NCBI GenBank assembly: GCA_026705925.1
Contig: JAPOZT010000015.1
Location: 162,906 to 226,905 of the forward strand
DNA from: Gemmatimonadota bacterium
GTDB taxonomy: Bacteria > JAAXHH01
Reading direction: 5' to 3'
DNA: 64,000 bases
The notes beneath the pieces are model-generated. The model searched no databases. It saw nothing but the letters and a program-made list of their open reading frames with translations, and had not been told where the DNA came from. The position numbers were made by a program, and so were the translations under genes. Positions 27,620 through 36,907 of the stretch are shown one piece after another (the stretch's first letter is position 1; every line of letters starts with the position of its first letter).

Positions 27620-28363
27620 TCACATGCCCATGCCGCCATCGACGCGCATCACCTGGCCGGTTACGAAAGCGGCGTCGTCGGACGCCAGAAAGGCCGCGAT
27701 GCCGGCGACGTCATCGGGTTGTCCGGCCCGAGACAGCGGTGTAGCTTCCAGGAACGCGGACCGCACCGTCTCGGGAAGCGCTTCCGTCATGGCCGTTTCG
27801 ATATACCCCGGGGCGATCGCGTTGACTGTGATGCCCCTGCTGCCCACCTCTTTCGCCACCGATTTGGTGAAACCGATGATCCCGGCCTTGGAAGCGGCGT
27901 AGTTGGCCTGGCCCGGGTTACCCGTCAGCCCCACGATCGAGGTCATGTTGATGATCCTGCCGCTTCGCTGCCGCATCATCTGGCGGATCACGGCCTGCGT
28001 ACAGGCGAACACGCCGCCCAGGTTCACGTGGATGACCTCGTCCCAGTCATCCTGTTTCATGCGCATCAGGAGCGTGTCCCTGACCGTCGCCGCATTGTTG
28101 ATCAGGACGTCGATGGACCCGTAGTCCTCGACCACGGTGTCGACCAGGCTCTTCACGCTGTCCCGGTCATCGATACTCAGGGAAACGCCTCGGGCATCGC
28201 CGCCCTGGCTGTTCAGCGCGTCGGCGGCTTCCTGCGCCTTAGCCCCGTCGCGGCTGGTCAGGACGATCCGTGCGCCTTCCGCGGCGAAACGTTCCGCGAC
28301 GGCGGAACCGATGCCTTGCGCTCCGCCCGTTACGATGGTGACCTTGTCTTTTAAGCCCCGCAA
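27620..28363 (-). CDS. fabG: 3-oxoacyl-ACP reductase (FabG)
   Basis: A 247-residue SDR. GGAQGIGS (13-20) binds NADPH, NNAATVRD is the structural motif, and MTSIVG, YAASK supply the catalytic Ser, Tyr and Lys. The end MRVDGGMGM is typical of FabG. It reduces 3-oxoacyl-ACP in each elongation round. The gaps to fabD (50 bases) and acpP (93 bases) are short. Confidence 0.95.
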   Translation of the reverse strand: MRGLKDKVTIVTGGAQGIGSAVAERFAAEGARIVLTSRDGAKAQEAADALNSQGGDARGVSLSIDDRDSVKSLVDTVVEDYGSIDVLINNAATVRDTLLMRMKQDDWDEVIHVNLGGVFACTQAVIRQMMRQRSGRIINMTSIVGLTGNPGQANYAASKAGIIGFTKSVAKEVGSRGITVNAIAPGYIETAMTEALPETVRSAFLEATPLSRAGQPDDVAGIAAFLASDDAAFVTGQVMRVDGGMGM

Positions 28364-28413
28364 ACCTGAAGTACTCCGTGCGTGCGTGTCGTTATTCTTG
28401 AACGTAACCGGCT

Positions 28414-29385
28414 TTACCGCGGTTCCAACCGTTCTGCCACGGGTCGTCCGATCGTTTCCGCCACGGCAGTGACGTCGGCGAGTTTGTCTGCGTTCAGGAC
28501 GCCGATGGCACGGTGCACCCGCTTCATCAACCCCGAAAGCACGTTGCCCGGTCCAGCTTCCACCACAGTGTCCACCCCGTGATCGGTCAGCGTCTGCATC
28601 GATTCCGCCCAGCGAACGGGGCGGGTGAGTTGTTCGACCAGCAGGTACCGGATTTCATCAGGCTCCGTCACGGCCTGGGCGGTAACGTTCACCACCACCG
28701 GCGTTTCCGCGCGGGCGATGGGAGCCTTTTCGATCGCCTCGGCGAGGCCGTGCCGCGCGTATTCCATGAGTTCGCAATGAAAGGCGCCGCTGACCTTGAG
28801 CGGAACGACCCGCTTCGCGCCCGCCGCCCGGGCGCCGTCCATCGCACGTTGCACGGCCGGCACGGCCCCCGCGATGACGGTCTGCACCGGCGCGTTGTAA
28901 TTCGCCGGCTGTACGGGTTCGTCTTCCGCGCAGGCGGCCCGGCAGACTTCGTCGATCTCCCGTGGAGTCAGGCCGATCACCGCCGCCATGGTTCCCGGCC
29001 GCTGTTGCCCGGCCTCGTGCATCAGTGCACTGCGAAGGCGGACCAGGCGCAGCGACTCCTCGAAATCGAGGACGCCGGCCGCCACCAGCGCCGAATACTC
29101 GCCGAGGCTGTGGCCGGCGACGAAATCCGGTTCGATCCCATGCGCTTTCAATAAGGATGCGACCGCCACGCTGTGCACCAGGATGGCCAGTTGCGTGTAG
29201 TTCGTCTGCTTCAGGGTTTCGGCGGGACCGTCGAAGGAGACGCCGGCAATATCTGCGCCGGTGATCTCGTGGGCCTGCTCGTAAAGCGATCGAACCTGCG
29301 GATACCGGTCATGCAGGTCCCGGCCCATGCCGACGTACTGTGAGGCCTGGCCCGGAAACAGGAAAGCGATCCTGGCTTGGGACAT
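28414..29385 (-). CDS. fabD: Malonyl-CoA:ACP transacylase (FabD)
   Basis: A 323-residue acyltransferase. Ser93 in GHSLGEYSAL is the active serine; GQASQYVGMG forms the oxyanion loop, and SGAFHCELM carries the catalytic His. It loads malonyl groups on ACP. In most bacteria fabH stands just upstream; here rpmF is upstream, 18 bases away. Confidence 0.95.
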   Translation of the reverse strand: MSQARIAFLFPGQASQYVGMGRDLHDRYPQVRSLYEQAHEITGADIAGVSFDGPAETLKQTNYTQLAILVHSVAVASLLKAHGIEPDFVAGHSLGEYSALVAAGVLDFEESLRLVRLRSALMHEAGQQRPGTMAAVIGLTPREIDEVCRAACAEDEPVQPANYNAPVQTVIAGAVPAVQRAMDGARAAGAKRVVPLKVSGAFHCELMEYARHGLAEAIEKAPIARAETPVVVNVTAQAVTEPDEIRYLLVEQLTRPVRWAESMQTLTDHGVDTVVEAGPGNVLSGLMKRVHRAIGVLNADKLADVTAVAETIGRPVAERLEPR

Positions 29386-29403
29386 GGGGAATCGGCGCCG
29401 AAC

Positions 29404-29586
29404 CTAAATGGCTTCGACTTCCAGGACTTCCTTTCCCTGGTAGTATCCGCAGTGGGGGCAAACGCGGTGCGCGCGTTTCATCTCTCCACAATTGGAGCAT
29501 TCCACCAGCATCGGCATCGGCAGCACCCAGTGCGTGCGGCGCTTACGACTCCGTGCCCGAGATTGGCGTCGCTTGGGCAGGGCCAT
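29404..29586 (-). CDS. rpmF: 50S ribosomal protein L32
   Basis: A 60-residue L32 with the basic start [17 protein letters not shown] and a zinc-binding set C30, C33, C43, C46 (CSNC, CPHC), that is, the zinc-containing C+ form. It sits three bases after yceD, as is common. Confidence 0.97.
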   Translation of the reverse strand: MALPKRRQSRARSRKRRTHWVLPMPMLVECSNCGEMKRAHRVCPHCGYYQGKEVLEVEAI

Positions 29587-29589
29587 GCT

Positions 29590-30111
29590 TTATTCCTCCT
29601 TCAACAACGTTTTCAAGATGTGCAAGCGTGAGTCCACCATTCGCGTACCGCAACCGCAAGCACCCACGTTCAGGTTCGTGCCGCAGTCGGGACAGAGGCC
29701 CTTGCATGCTTCGCTGCACAGGGGTTTCATGGGGATATTCAGGTTGACGAGTTCGGCGATGCGCCGACTGAGGTCGATCGTCTTCGCGCCGTAGTCCAGG
29801 ATTTCCACATCGTCCGACTCGGTCAGTTCCTCGCCTTCGGGTATGGCCCGGTCGGTCTTCTCGTAGTAGGTCGCGATTTCACCGCTGATATGTTCTTCGA
29901 CCTCTTCAAGGCACCTGCCGCAGGAGAAGGTCATGGCGACCGCTACGTCGGCCTGTAGCACGAGCGAATTCTCGGAGACCGTCAAAGTGCCGTCCACCCT
30001 GACGGGTGTAGCGAATCGGCATTCCTCGTCCGGAATGAAATCTGCGGCGGGCATGTTCTCCAGGTGGATGGGATGCAGACCTTCGGTCAGATGCTCGATC
30101 GCTATTTGCAT
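29590..30111 (-). CDS. yceD: YceD/DUF177 family protein
   Basis: A 173-residue DUF177 protein, conserved next to rpmF and linked to 23S rRNA accumulation in other bacteria. The core has C64-x-x-C67 (CGRCLEEVEEH) and a C-terminal cysteine cluster (CSEACKGLCPDCG, CGCG), a likely zinc site. It is the first gene of the operon that ends with the polyketide synthase. Confidence 0.9.
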   Translation of the reverse strand: MQIAIEHLTEGLHPIHLENMPAADFIPDEECRFATPVRVDGTLTVSENSLVLQADVAVAMTFSCGRCLEEVEEHISGEIATYYEKTDRAIPEGEELTESDDVEILDYGAKTIDLSRRIAELVNLNIPMKPLCSEACKGLCPDCGTNLNVGACGCGTRMVDSRLHILKTLLKEE

Positions 30112-30212
30112 ATTGACGGCTTATTCACGGGGCTACGACCACGTACCACGCGCGATTTACTCACCATATTCCGGTTGCGTCGGGATTCATCCCAATCGGC
30201 CGGAAACCACTA

Positions 30213-30242
30213 ATAATAGGGAGGTTACCCCGGTCGTGTCAA
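30213..30242 (-). promoter_or_regulatory. Strong predicted sigma-70 promoter of the yceD-rpmF-fab-rnc-lipM-PKS operon
   Basis: On the minus strand TTGACA (30242-30237) and TATTAT (30218-30213) are 18 bp apart. The predicted start site near 30206 leaves a 95-base leader before yceD. It lies directly after the sucD stop, so the fatty-acid operon is separate from sucCD. No equally good promoter was seen before the PKS. Confidence 0.65.
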
Positions 30243-30258
30243 GAGGAAAATCCCCGGA

Positions 30259-31128
30259 TCAGGCGAGTGCGGAACGGATCAAATCCACCACGTCGGCCGA
30301 CCGGTCGGCCACCGGGATGCCCGCTTCGTTCAGCGCGCTCACCTTTTCCTCGGCGCCGCCCGTTCCCCCCGATATGATCGCGCCGGCGTGCCCCATGCGC
30401 TTCCCGGGAGGCGCCGTGCGGCCGGCAATGAAACCAACCACCGGTTTCTTCATGTGCTGCTGCACGAACTCGGCCGCCCGTTCCTCGTCGGAGCCGCCGA
30501 TCTCGCCGATCATGACCACGGCGTGGGTGTCCGGGTCCGCTTCGAAGGCTTCGAGGGTGTCGATGAAACCCGTGCCGATGATGGGATCGCCGCCGATGCC
30601 CAGGCAGGTCGACTGGCCGATGCCCGCGGACGTCAGCTGGTGGACGATCTCGTAGGTCAGCGTGCCGCTGCGGGAGACCACGCCCACGTGTCCGGGCCGG
30701 TGTATATGGCCCGGCATGATGCCCACCTTGGTGACCCCGGGCGTAATGGCGCCGGGACAGTTCGGTCCCAGGAGCCGTACGCCGGAGTCCTGCAGGACGG
30801 CGTAGACCCGGGCCATGTCCAGCGTGGGGATGCCTTCCGTGATGCAGATCACCAGGTCCATTTCGGCGTCGATGGCCTCGTGGATCGCGTCGGCCGCGAA
30901 GGCGGGGCGGACGTAGATGATGGACGTGTTGGCGCCGGTCGCCCCGGCTGCTTCTTCAAGGGTATCGAAGACCGGGATGCCGTCCAGGTCCTGGCCGCCC
31001 TTCCCCGGTGTGACCCCGGCCACGACGTTCGTGCCGTAGGCCGTCATCTGGCGCGTGTGGAAGGAACCGTCCCTGCCGGTGATCCCCTGCACGACGACGC
31101 GGGTGTTTGCGTCAACCAGGATGCTCAT
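30259..31128 (-). CDS. sucD: Succinyl-CoA synthetase alpha subunit
   Basis: A 289-residue CoA-binding subunit. [16 protein letters not shown] is the CoA site, and [17 protein letters not shown] holds the phospho-histidine. It forms the ligase with SucC in the TCA cycle, making ATP or GTP from succinyl-CoA. The start overlaps the sucC stop (ATGA). Confidence 0.96.
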   Translation of the reverse strand: MSILVDANTRVVVQGITGRDGSFHTRQMTAYGTNVVAGVTPGKGGQDLDGIPVFDTLEEAAGATGANTSIIYVRPAFAADAIHEAIDAEMDLVICITEGIPTLDMARVYAVLQDSGVRLLGPNCPGAITPGVTKVGIMPGHIHRPGHVGVVSRSGTLTYEIVHQLTSAGIGQSTCLGIGGDPIIGTGFIDTLEAFEADPDTHAVVMIGEIGGSDEERAAEFVQQHMKKPVVGFIAGRTAPPGKRMGHAGAIISGGTGGAEEKVSALNEAGIPVADRSADVVDLIRSALA

Positions 31129-32282
31129 TTCGCCCCCTTCCCGAGTGCTACGGCCTTCTGAACGGCTTCCGCCATGGTGTCGACGGCGACGAGTCCCACG
31201 GATTCGAGTATTTTCCGACCTTCGGCTTCATTGGTCCCGGTGAGCCGGATGACGATGGGCAGCGTGAGCGACCCGCCGGGCCCGGCGGCGATGCGGTCCA
31301 GGGCGGTCACGATGCCGTTGGCCACGTCGTCGCAGCGCGTGATCCCGCCGAATATGTTGAAAAGCACGGCCTTGACCCGGTCGTCGGACGTGATGATGTT
31401 CATGGCGGTGACGACCTTGTCCGGGTTCGAGCTGCCGCCGATGTCGAGAAAGTTGGCGGGCATGCCGCCATAGAACTTCACCATGTCCATCGTCGCCATG
31501 GCCAGCCCGGCGCCGTTGACGATGCAGCCGATGTCGCCGTCGAGCTTGACGAAGCTGAGGTCCGCGTCCCGTGCCTCGGCCTCGGTGGGCTCTTCAGATT
31601 CGGGATCGCGCATCGCCTCGATTTCCTCGTGCCGAAACAGGGCGTTGTCATCGATGTTCATCTTGCCGTCCAGTGCCCACAACTTGCCTTCCGGCGTGGT
31701 CACGAGGGGGTTGATTTCCGCCAGGGACGCGTCGCTTTCGATAAAGGCGTCGTAGAGCCGGGCGAGCATGCCGGCGGCCTGTTTGACCTGTGCGGGATCG
31801 GAGTAGAGCTTGTAGGCCAGTGAACGGGCCTGGTACGGGAGCAGGCCTAGCAGCGGGTCGACGGCCAGTTTGTGGATCTTCTCAGGCGTATCCCGGGCGA
31901 CTTCCTCGATGTCGACGCCGCCCGCCGCGCTGACCATGAAAACCGCCCGCCGGGTCTGCCGGTCGAGGATGATCCCGACGTAGGCTTCGTGGTCGATCTC
32001 CACCGCTTCGGCCACGAGGACCTGCCGGACCGTCAGCCCTTTGATGTCCATGCCCAGGATCCGGCCTGCGACCTCGAAGGCTTCATCGGGCGTCGAGGCC
32101 AGTTTCACGCCGCCCGCCTTGCCCCGTCCGCCCACGTGCACCTGAGCCTTGACCACCACCCGCGTGCCGAGTTTTTCCGCGATACGCCGGGCTTCTTCGG
32201 GCGTCCGGGCCACCTGTTCCGTCGGGATCGCCATCCCGTGCCGGGCGAAGATGCCCTTCGCCTGGAATTCGTGTATGTTCAA
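31125..32282 (-). CDS. sucC: Succinyl-CoA synthetase beta subunit
   Basis: A 385-residue ATP-grasp subunit ([40 protein letters not shown]-like [21 protein letters not shown]). The start is TTG (32282-32280) with AAAGGAG upstream, decided by the family's MNIHE beginning; no ATG is available. Downstream sucD overlaps by four bases. Confidence 0.96.
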   Translation of the reverse strand: MNIHEFQAKGIFARHGMAIPTEQVARTPEEARRIAEKLGTRVVVKAQVHVGGRGKAGGVKLASTPDEAFEVAGRILGMDIKGLTVRQVLVAEAVEIDHEAYVGIILDRQTRRAVFMVSAAGGVDIEEVARDTPEKIHKLAVDPLLGLLPYQARSLAYKLYSDPAQVKQAAGMLARLYDAFIESDASLAEINPLVTTPEGKLWALDGKMNIDDNALFRHEEIEAMRDPESEEPTEAEARDADLSFVKLDGDIGCIVNGAGLAMATMDMVKFYGGMPANFLDIGGSSNPDKVVTAMNIITSDDRVKAVLFNIFGGITRCDDVANGIVTALDRIAAGPGGSLTLPIVIRLTGTNEAEGRKILESVGLVAVDTMAEAVQKAVALGKGAK

Positions 32283-32293
32283 TTCCTGCTCCT

Positions 32294-32347
32294 TTGCTTT
32301 TCCACCATGCCGCCCATGCCGCCCAGGCCGTCGATGCCCGGCTTGAG
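32294..32347 (-). repeat. Degenerate second copy of the xylulokinase 3' end
   Basis: Read on the minus strand in one frame, this segment gives LKPGIDGLGGMGGMVEKQ, matching the true xylB C-terminus LKPGFDALSGMVSKQA at 32368-32418, about 70 bases away. It lies after the xylB stop and before the sucC ribosome site. It looks like a tandem duplication of the gene's tail, or the scar of a lost paralogue. Confidence 0.55.
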
Positions 32348-32367
32348 GGCCGCCGTCTCACCCGTCC

Positions 32368-33906
32368 TTACGCCTGCTTGCTCACCATGCCGCTGAGGGC
32401 GTCGAAGCCCGGTTTCAGGGACGGGTACATTGATTTGAAGATCCCGTAACACTCCTCGTAACGTTCCGAAGTCTCCCGGTCCGGTTCCGTCCGGGACACG
32501 ACATCGACCAGGTCGTCCGCGGCTTCCTCGACCGTGTCGTACACGCCTGTGCCGACCGCGGCCAGGATGGCGGCACCGAAGGCGGGACCTTCCTCGGCGT
32601 TCACGGTGACGACTTCCGCCCCGAAAACATCCGCCTGGATCTGCCGCCAGAGATCGCTTCGCGCGCCGCCGCCCGTGGAACGGACCTGCGTGACGGACAG
32701 CCCGAGTTCCCGCATGATTTCCATGGAATCCCGCAGGGCGAAGGTCACGCCTTCCATGACGGAACGGATCATGTGGGGCCGGCCGTGCCGTCCCGTGATG
32801 CCGATGAACGCGCCCCGCGCGTTGGCGTCCTTGTGGGGGGTACGCTCGCCCATGAGGTAGGGGAGAAACACCAGGCCCTCGCTGCCCGCCGGCGCACGGG
32901 CCGCCTGGGCTGTCAGCAGTTCGTAGGGGTCGGTGTCCAGCAGCCGGGCCGCGCTGACCTCGACTTCACCCAGCGTATTGCGCAGCCACTGGAAAGCGCC
33001 GCCCGCGAAGAGCGTCACCCCCATGAGGTACCACTTGTCGGGGACGCTGTGGCAGAAGGTATGGACGCGCAGTTCCGGGTCCACGCGGACGTCGTCGGTG
33101 TGGGCGAAGACCACGCCCGACGTACCCAGGCTGGCCAGGATCCGGCCGGACCGGACGATGCCGGCGCCCACGGCGCCGCAGGTGTTGTCGGCCCCGCCGC
33201 CGACGACGGGCGTGCCGGGCTTCAGTCCCATATCCGCGGCCACCTCTTCCGTCACGTGGCCGCAGACGTCTATGGATTCGAAGGTGGGCGGCAGGAATTC
33301 CGCCGGCAGGCCGATGGCGTCAAGCATGGCGCCGGACCATCTCCGCTTCCGTACGTCGAACAGCAGCGTGCCCGCGGCGTCGGAGACCTCCATGGCGTAT
33401 TCGCCGGTCATGCGGAACCGGATATAGTCCTTCGGCAGCATGACCTTGTGGATGCGGTCGTAGACCTCCGGCTCGTGGTCGCGGACCCAGACCAGCTTGG
33501 GCGCGGTGAAGCCTTCGAGGGCGGGATTGGACACCCAGTCCACCAGGTTTTCCTCACCCGCCTGTTCCGTGATCCAGCGGCACTGTTCGGACGTCCGCGT
33601 ATCGCACCACAGGATGGACGGCCGGAGTACCTCGTCGCGCTCGTCCAGCAGGACCGAACTGTGCATCTGTCCCGACAGGCCGATCCCGGCGATGGATTCG
33701 GCCGGTACGCCGGAGGCGCCCATGGCTTCGCGCACCGTGTTCGACGCCGCGCGCCACCAGTCCGCCGGATCCTGTTCGGCCCAGTTGGGACGGGGCGTGT
33801 GCAGGGGAATCTCCTCGAAGGCCCGGGCCGCCAGGCCGCCCCGTTCGTCGACGATGATCGTCTTGATGCCCGAGGTGCCGATATCGATGCCGATCAGGTG
33901 TCTCAT
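32368..33906 (-). CDS. xylB: Xylulokinase (FGGY family)
   Basis: A 512-residue FGGY sugar kinase. GIDIGTSGIKTIIVDE opens the first actin-like domain, GLSGQMHSSVLLD is the xylulokinase motif, and GGGADNTCGAVG plus STGGGARSDLWRQIQADV mark the second domain. Start: ATG at 33906 (MRHLIGIDIG); the frame extends to 33948 only through the terminator upstream. It phosphorylates D-xylulose for the pentose phosphate pathway. No xylose isomerase gene adjoins. sucC follows on the same strand after 85 bases. Confidence 0.9.
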   Translation of the reverse strand: MRHLIGIDIGTSGIKTIIVDERGGLAARAFEEIPLHTPRPNWAEQDPADWWRAASNTVREAMGASGVPAESIAGIGLSGQMHSSVLLDERDEVLRPSILWCDTRTSEQCRWITEQAGEENLVDWVSNPALEGFTAPKLVWVRDHEPEVYDRIHKVMLPKDYIRFRMTGEYAMEVSDAAGTLLFDVRKRRWSGAMLDAIGLPAEFLPPTFESIDVCGHVTEEVAADMGLKPGTPVVGGGADNTCGAVGAGIVRSGRILASLGTSGVVFAHTDDVRVDPELRVHTFCHSVPDKWYLMGVTLFAGGAFQWLRNTLGEVEVSAARLLDTDPYELLTAQAARAPAGSEGLVFLPYLMGERTPHKDANARGAFIGITGRHGRPHMIRSVMEGVTFALRDSMEIMRELGLSVTQVRSTGGGARSDLWRQIQADVFGAEVVTVNAEEGPAFGAAILAAVGTGVYDTVEEAADDLVDVVSRTEPDRETSERYEECYGIFKSMYPSLKPGFDALSGMVSKQA

Positions 33907-33946
33907 GGGTGGACCGGTGCCTGTCTGAACCGTACCATTCCGGCAC

Positions 33947-33971
33947 AAAAAAACCTGCGCAAATCCGCAGG
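33947..33971 (-). terminator. Intrinsic terminator after the sigma-factor gene
   Basis: On the minus strand CCTGCG, a six-base loop, CGCAGG and then seven T residues. It begins 30 bases after the sigma stop and ends about 40 bases before the xylB start, separating the two units. Confidence 0.85.
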
Positions 33972-34000
33972 AACGAGAGGATTGGAACTGGAAGCCGGAT

Positions 34001-34885
34001 TCAACTCATGTAAGCGTGGAGCCGGACACTGCGCGACGTATGGCGCAATCGACGGAGCGCCCGTTCCTTGATCTGGCGCACCCTTTCCCGCGTCAAGCCG
34101 AACTGCTTCCCGATTTCGTCCAGGGTCATCGGCTTTTCCCGGTTGATCCCGAAATAGGAACGGATCACGGCGGCTTCGCGGTCCGTGAGCGTATTGAGGG
34201 CCCAGACCACTTGCTCCTTGAGCGACTTCTCCATGACCGGCGTTTCCGGCGACTCGATGGTCGTGTCTTCGATCACGTCGAGCAGGCGCCCCTCCTCGCC
34301 CGGTGAAAAGGGCGCGTCGAGTGAAAGATGGGGACTGAAGGTCCGCATGATGTCGACCACGTCGCGGTGGTCCAGCGACAACTTGCCCGCGATTTCGTGG
34401 GTCGTGGGCTCCCGGCCCAGTTCCTGTTTCAGGCCCCGCACGACCTTGTTGATCCGTCGCAGTTCCTCGGCCCGGTTCAACGGCAGGCGGAAGATCCGGG
34501 ACTGTTCCGCCAGGGCCTGCATGATCGCCTGCCGCACCCACCAGACCGCGTAGGAAATGAATTTGAAACCCTTGTGCTCATCGTAGCGCTGCGCGGCCTT
34601 GATCAGGCCGATATTGCCCTCGTTGATCAGGTCGGACAGGGGCAGGCCCTGGTTCTGGTACTGCCTGGCCACCACGACGACGAAACGCAGGTTGGCCTGG
34701 ATCAGCTTGTTGATGGCGCCGTTCACCCCGTTGCGCGCGTCGCGCGCCAGCGCCATTTCCTCTTGCAGATTCAATACCGGGATGGTCCTGATTTCTTTCA
34801 GGTAGGTATCGAGCGACCGGTCATCACCGGAATTCCGTGATCCAACCCGGGAAATGTTGACTTCCGACTGGGCGGACTTGGGCAT
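34001..34885 (-). CDS. rpoD: RpoD-like primary-type sigma factor (no region 1.1)
   Basis: A 294-residue sigma-70. Region 1.2 starts at SLDTYLKEI, region 2 has NLRFVVVVARQYQNQGLPLSDLINEGN and FISYAVWWVRQAI, region 3 REPTTHEIA, region 4 LTDREAAVIRSYFG and LDEIGKQFGLTRERVRQIKERALRRLR. It lacks region 1.1 and the non-conserved insert, the compact form seen in Bacteroidetes and other FCB phyla, where it is the main sigma factor. Whether it is the primary or a stationary-phase factor cannot be settled here. It has its own promoter and terminator. Confidence 0.88.
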   Translation of the reverse strand: MPKSAQSEVNISRVGSRNSGDDRSLDTYLKEIRTIPVLNLQEEMALARDARNGVNGAINKLIQANLRFVVVVARQYQNQGLPLSDLINEGNIGLIKAAQRYDEHKGFKFISYAVWWVRQAIMQALAEQSRIFRLPLNRAEELRRINKVVRGLKQELGREPTTHEIAGKLSLDHRDVVDIMRTFSPHLSLDAPFSPGEEGRLLDVIEDTTIESPETPVMEKSLKEQVVWALNTLTDREAAVIRSYFGINREKPMTLDEIGKQFGLTRERVRQIKERALRRLRHTSRSVRLHAYMS

Positions 34886-35035
34886 GAACGTTCTCCGGTA
34901 CCTGGTTCAGACCGGTTGAAGACAGCCGGTTGCTGTCCCGCCGAACTGATTGTGGCAGCGGTTGTTGCGGATTTGGATAGGTTAAAGGCGAACCGGTGCC
35001 CGCGTGACACTTCCGGTCCTTTAGAAACTTACAAA

Positions 35036-35065
35036 ACTATAATAATGGGCCGGTCGGGGCGTCAA
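35036..35065 (-). promoter_or_regulatory. Predicted sigma-70 promoter of the sigma-factor gene
   Basis: On the minus strand TTGACG (35065-35060) and TATAGT (35041-35036) are 18 bp apart, giving a leader of about 145 bases to the sigma start. The 239-bp gap between 34886 and 35124 holds nothing else I can name. Confidence 0.55.
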
Positions 35066-35124
35066 GGTATTTTAAGGCATAATTTCGCAGTACGTCGACC
35101 TTGGATCAGTGAGGCAACTCCGGC

Positions 35125-36837
35125 TTAGAACACCCGTTTCTCGACATTGTTTCCGATATAGATGTCCATCATCGTGGTCCGGTTGCCCCAGAAATGATCC
35201 TGCCCCCACGAATTAGGCTCCAGGCCTTTGAACCAGGGCTTGCGCAGGTCCAGCACGTGGGTGTGATAGATGAAAACGCCGCCCGCGTCTTCCACCAGGA
35301 TGCGTTCCGCCTGACCGTAGTACTCCATGCGTTTCGTCTCGTCCATCGTCGTTCCCCCGGCCTGCAGCAGCCGGTCGAAGGCGTCGTTCTTCCAGTCATG
35401 CCGGCCGTGGCCGACCGGTTGGGAATGCCAGACCTGGGACAGCATGTTGTCGGGATCGGGGTAGTCGTACTGGTAGGGGATCAGTCCGAAGGGAATAGCG
35501 TACTGGTACATGTTGTCCATGTAGAGTCCGATTTCCTGGTTCCGGATCTCGACGCGCATGCCCAGGGTTTCGAGCAGCATGCCCTGGATCGCCTGGGCGA
35601 TGCCCATCTGGGTCGGATCCGCCTGGCGAAGCCAGAATTCGATCTCGGGCAGGCCCTTGCCGTCAGGATAGCCGGCTTCCGCGAGCAGGCGCCGTGCCTC
35701 GGACGGATCGTAACGCTGGACATCCTTCAGCTGATCGCCCGTGTATCCGGGGAAGTTGGGCGGCAGCATCGTATAGGCGGGCGTGCCGTGGCCCTGCAGG
35801 ATGACCCGGCAGATGGTCTCGCGGTCGATGGCGTGGCCGACGGCCCGGCGGACCCGTACGTCGTCGAAGGGCGGGATCGCGGTCCGGAAGAAGAGATACC
35901 AGGTCTGGAAATGGGCGTTGGAAGTCAGATCCCGGGTCAGTTCGGGGCTGTTCTCGATCTCTCCCAGAAACTGGGCAAAGACCCCCTGGCGGTCGACCTC
36001 GTTGTTCTCGTAGGGCGCGATGCCGGGATGGGTGCCGGCAATGATGAACTTCAGCAGGATCCTCTCAAGGTAACCCGGGTAAGGCCCGTTATAGTAGGGG
36101 TTCAGGTCGTAGGAGATGTACCGGTCGGTGACCCATTCATCCAGCCTGTAACTGTAGTTGCTGACCATGTTGCCCGGTTCGGTCCAGCGGCGGTCGTGCT
36201 TTTGCACCTGCCAGGGCGGCACGGGCGCCGCGGAATTGTAGGCCATGATGTGGGGGAGAAAGGGGCAGGGCGCTTCGGCCTCGATTTCCAGGGTCAGGTC
36301 GTTGATGGCGCGCACGCCCACCGAGTCGGGATCGTTGATCTTGCCGTGGTTGAAGTCCCGCGCGTTCTTGATATTGTAGAATAGAAAAGCGAAGACGTTG
36401 CCCTCGTCCGGGTCCAGGAAACGCTTGAAGGTGTATTCGAAATCGTGGGCGGTCACGTCCCGGCCGTCGCTCCAGCGAGCGCCCTCCCGGAGATGGAAGG
36501 TCCAGGTGCGTCCGTCCTCGGACGGTTCCCAGCGGTCGGCGGCCCCGGGAATGAGGATATCGTCGGGGTCGAACATGGTAAGTCGTTCGAACAGATAGGG
36601 ATCCGCGCCTTTGACGCCGTAGTTGTCCATGCTCACGTCCAGCGTCTTGGGTTCTTCGATGAAGTACATCAGGATCTGTTCGTGGAGCGGTGCGGCGTCC
36701 GGCGGCAACTGCTTGCCCAGGCTGTTGACCACGGGACCGTCGGCAAGCTGAACCTGGGCGTTTTCGTCGCCGCCGCAGGCCGCTGCGCAGAAGAAAACAA
36801 GGAGGAAGGTCCGGACCGCGAAGGCGTGGGAGGACAT
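35125..36837 (-). CDS. ABC transporter substrate-binding lipoprotein, peptide/nickel family 5
   Basis: A 570-residue SBP_bac_5 (OppA/DppA-like) protein. The N-terminus is a lipoprotein signal (hydrophobic FLLVFFCAAAC, lipidated Cys21, followed by GGDE). YLFERLTMFDP, WTFHLREGARWSDGRDVTAHDFEYTFKR and AVGHAIDRETICR are family landmarks. It should bind oligopeptides or another bulky ligand outside the inner membrane. No permease or ATPase genes are adjacent, so it is an orphan component. Confidence 0.88.
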   Translation of the reverse strand: MSSHAFAVRTFLLVFFCAAACGGDENAQVQLADGPVVNSLGKQLPPDAAPLHEQILMYFIEEPKTLDVSMDNYGVKGADPYLFERLTMFDPDDILIPGAADRWEPSEDGRTWTFHLREGARWSDGRDVTAHDFEYTFKRFLDPDEGNVFAFLFYNIKNARDFNHGKINDPDSVGVRAINDLTLEIEAEAPCPFLPHIMAYNSAAPVPPWQVQKHDRRWTEPGNMVSNYSYRLDEWVTDRYISYDLNPYYNGPYPGYLERILLKFIIAGTHPGIAPYENNEVDRQGVFAQFLGEIENSPELTRDLTSNAHFQTWYLFFRTAIPPFDDVRVRRAVGHAIDRETICRVILQGHGTPAYTMLPPNFPGYTGDQLKDVQRYDPSEARRLLAEAGYPDGKGLPEIEFWLRQADPTQMGIAQAIQGMLLETLGMRVEIRNQEIGLYMDNMYQYAIPFGLIPYQYDYPDPDNMLSQVWHSQPVGHGRHDWKNDAFDRLLQAGGTTMDETKRMEYYGQAERILVEDAGGVFIYHTHVLDLRKPWFKGLEPNSWGQDHFWGNRTTMMDIYIGNNVEKRVF

Positions 36838-36907
36838 GGTTCGTGCTTCCTTGTATGCGGTTTTGCGTGTTTCCTGTAAAATGACCTCCCATCCATCCCC
36901 GGGTCAA

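Noticed and set aside
32773..34071. 432-codon plus-strand open frame
   Set aside because: It is antisense to xylB and to the terminator and end of the sigma-factor gene; composition is that of a shadow frame.
35194..36384. 396-codon plus-strand open frame
   Set aside because: It is antisense to the peptide-binding protein, which has a lipoprotein signal and clear family motifs.
36879..36907. Possible minus-strand promoter (TTGACC, 17 bp, TCATTT) for the peptide-binding protein
   Set aside because: The -10 box matches poorly, so it is not listed as a feature.
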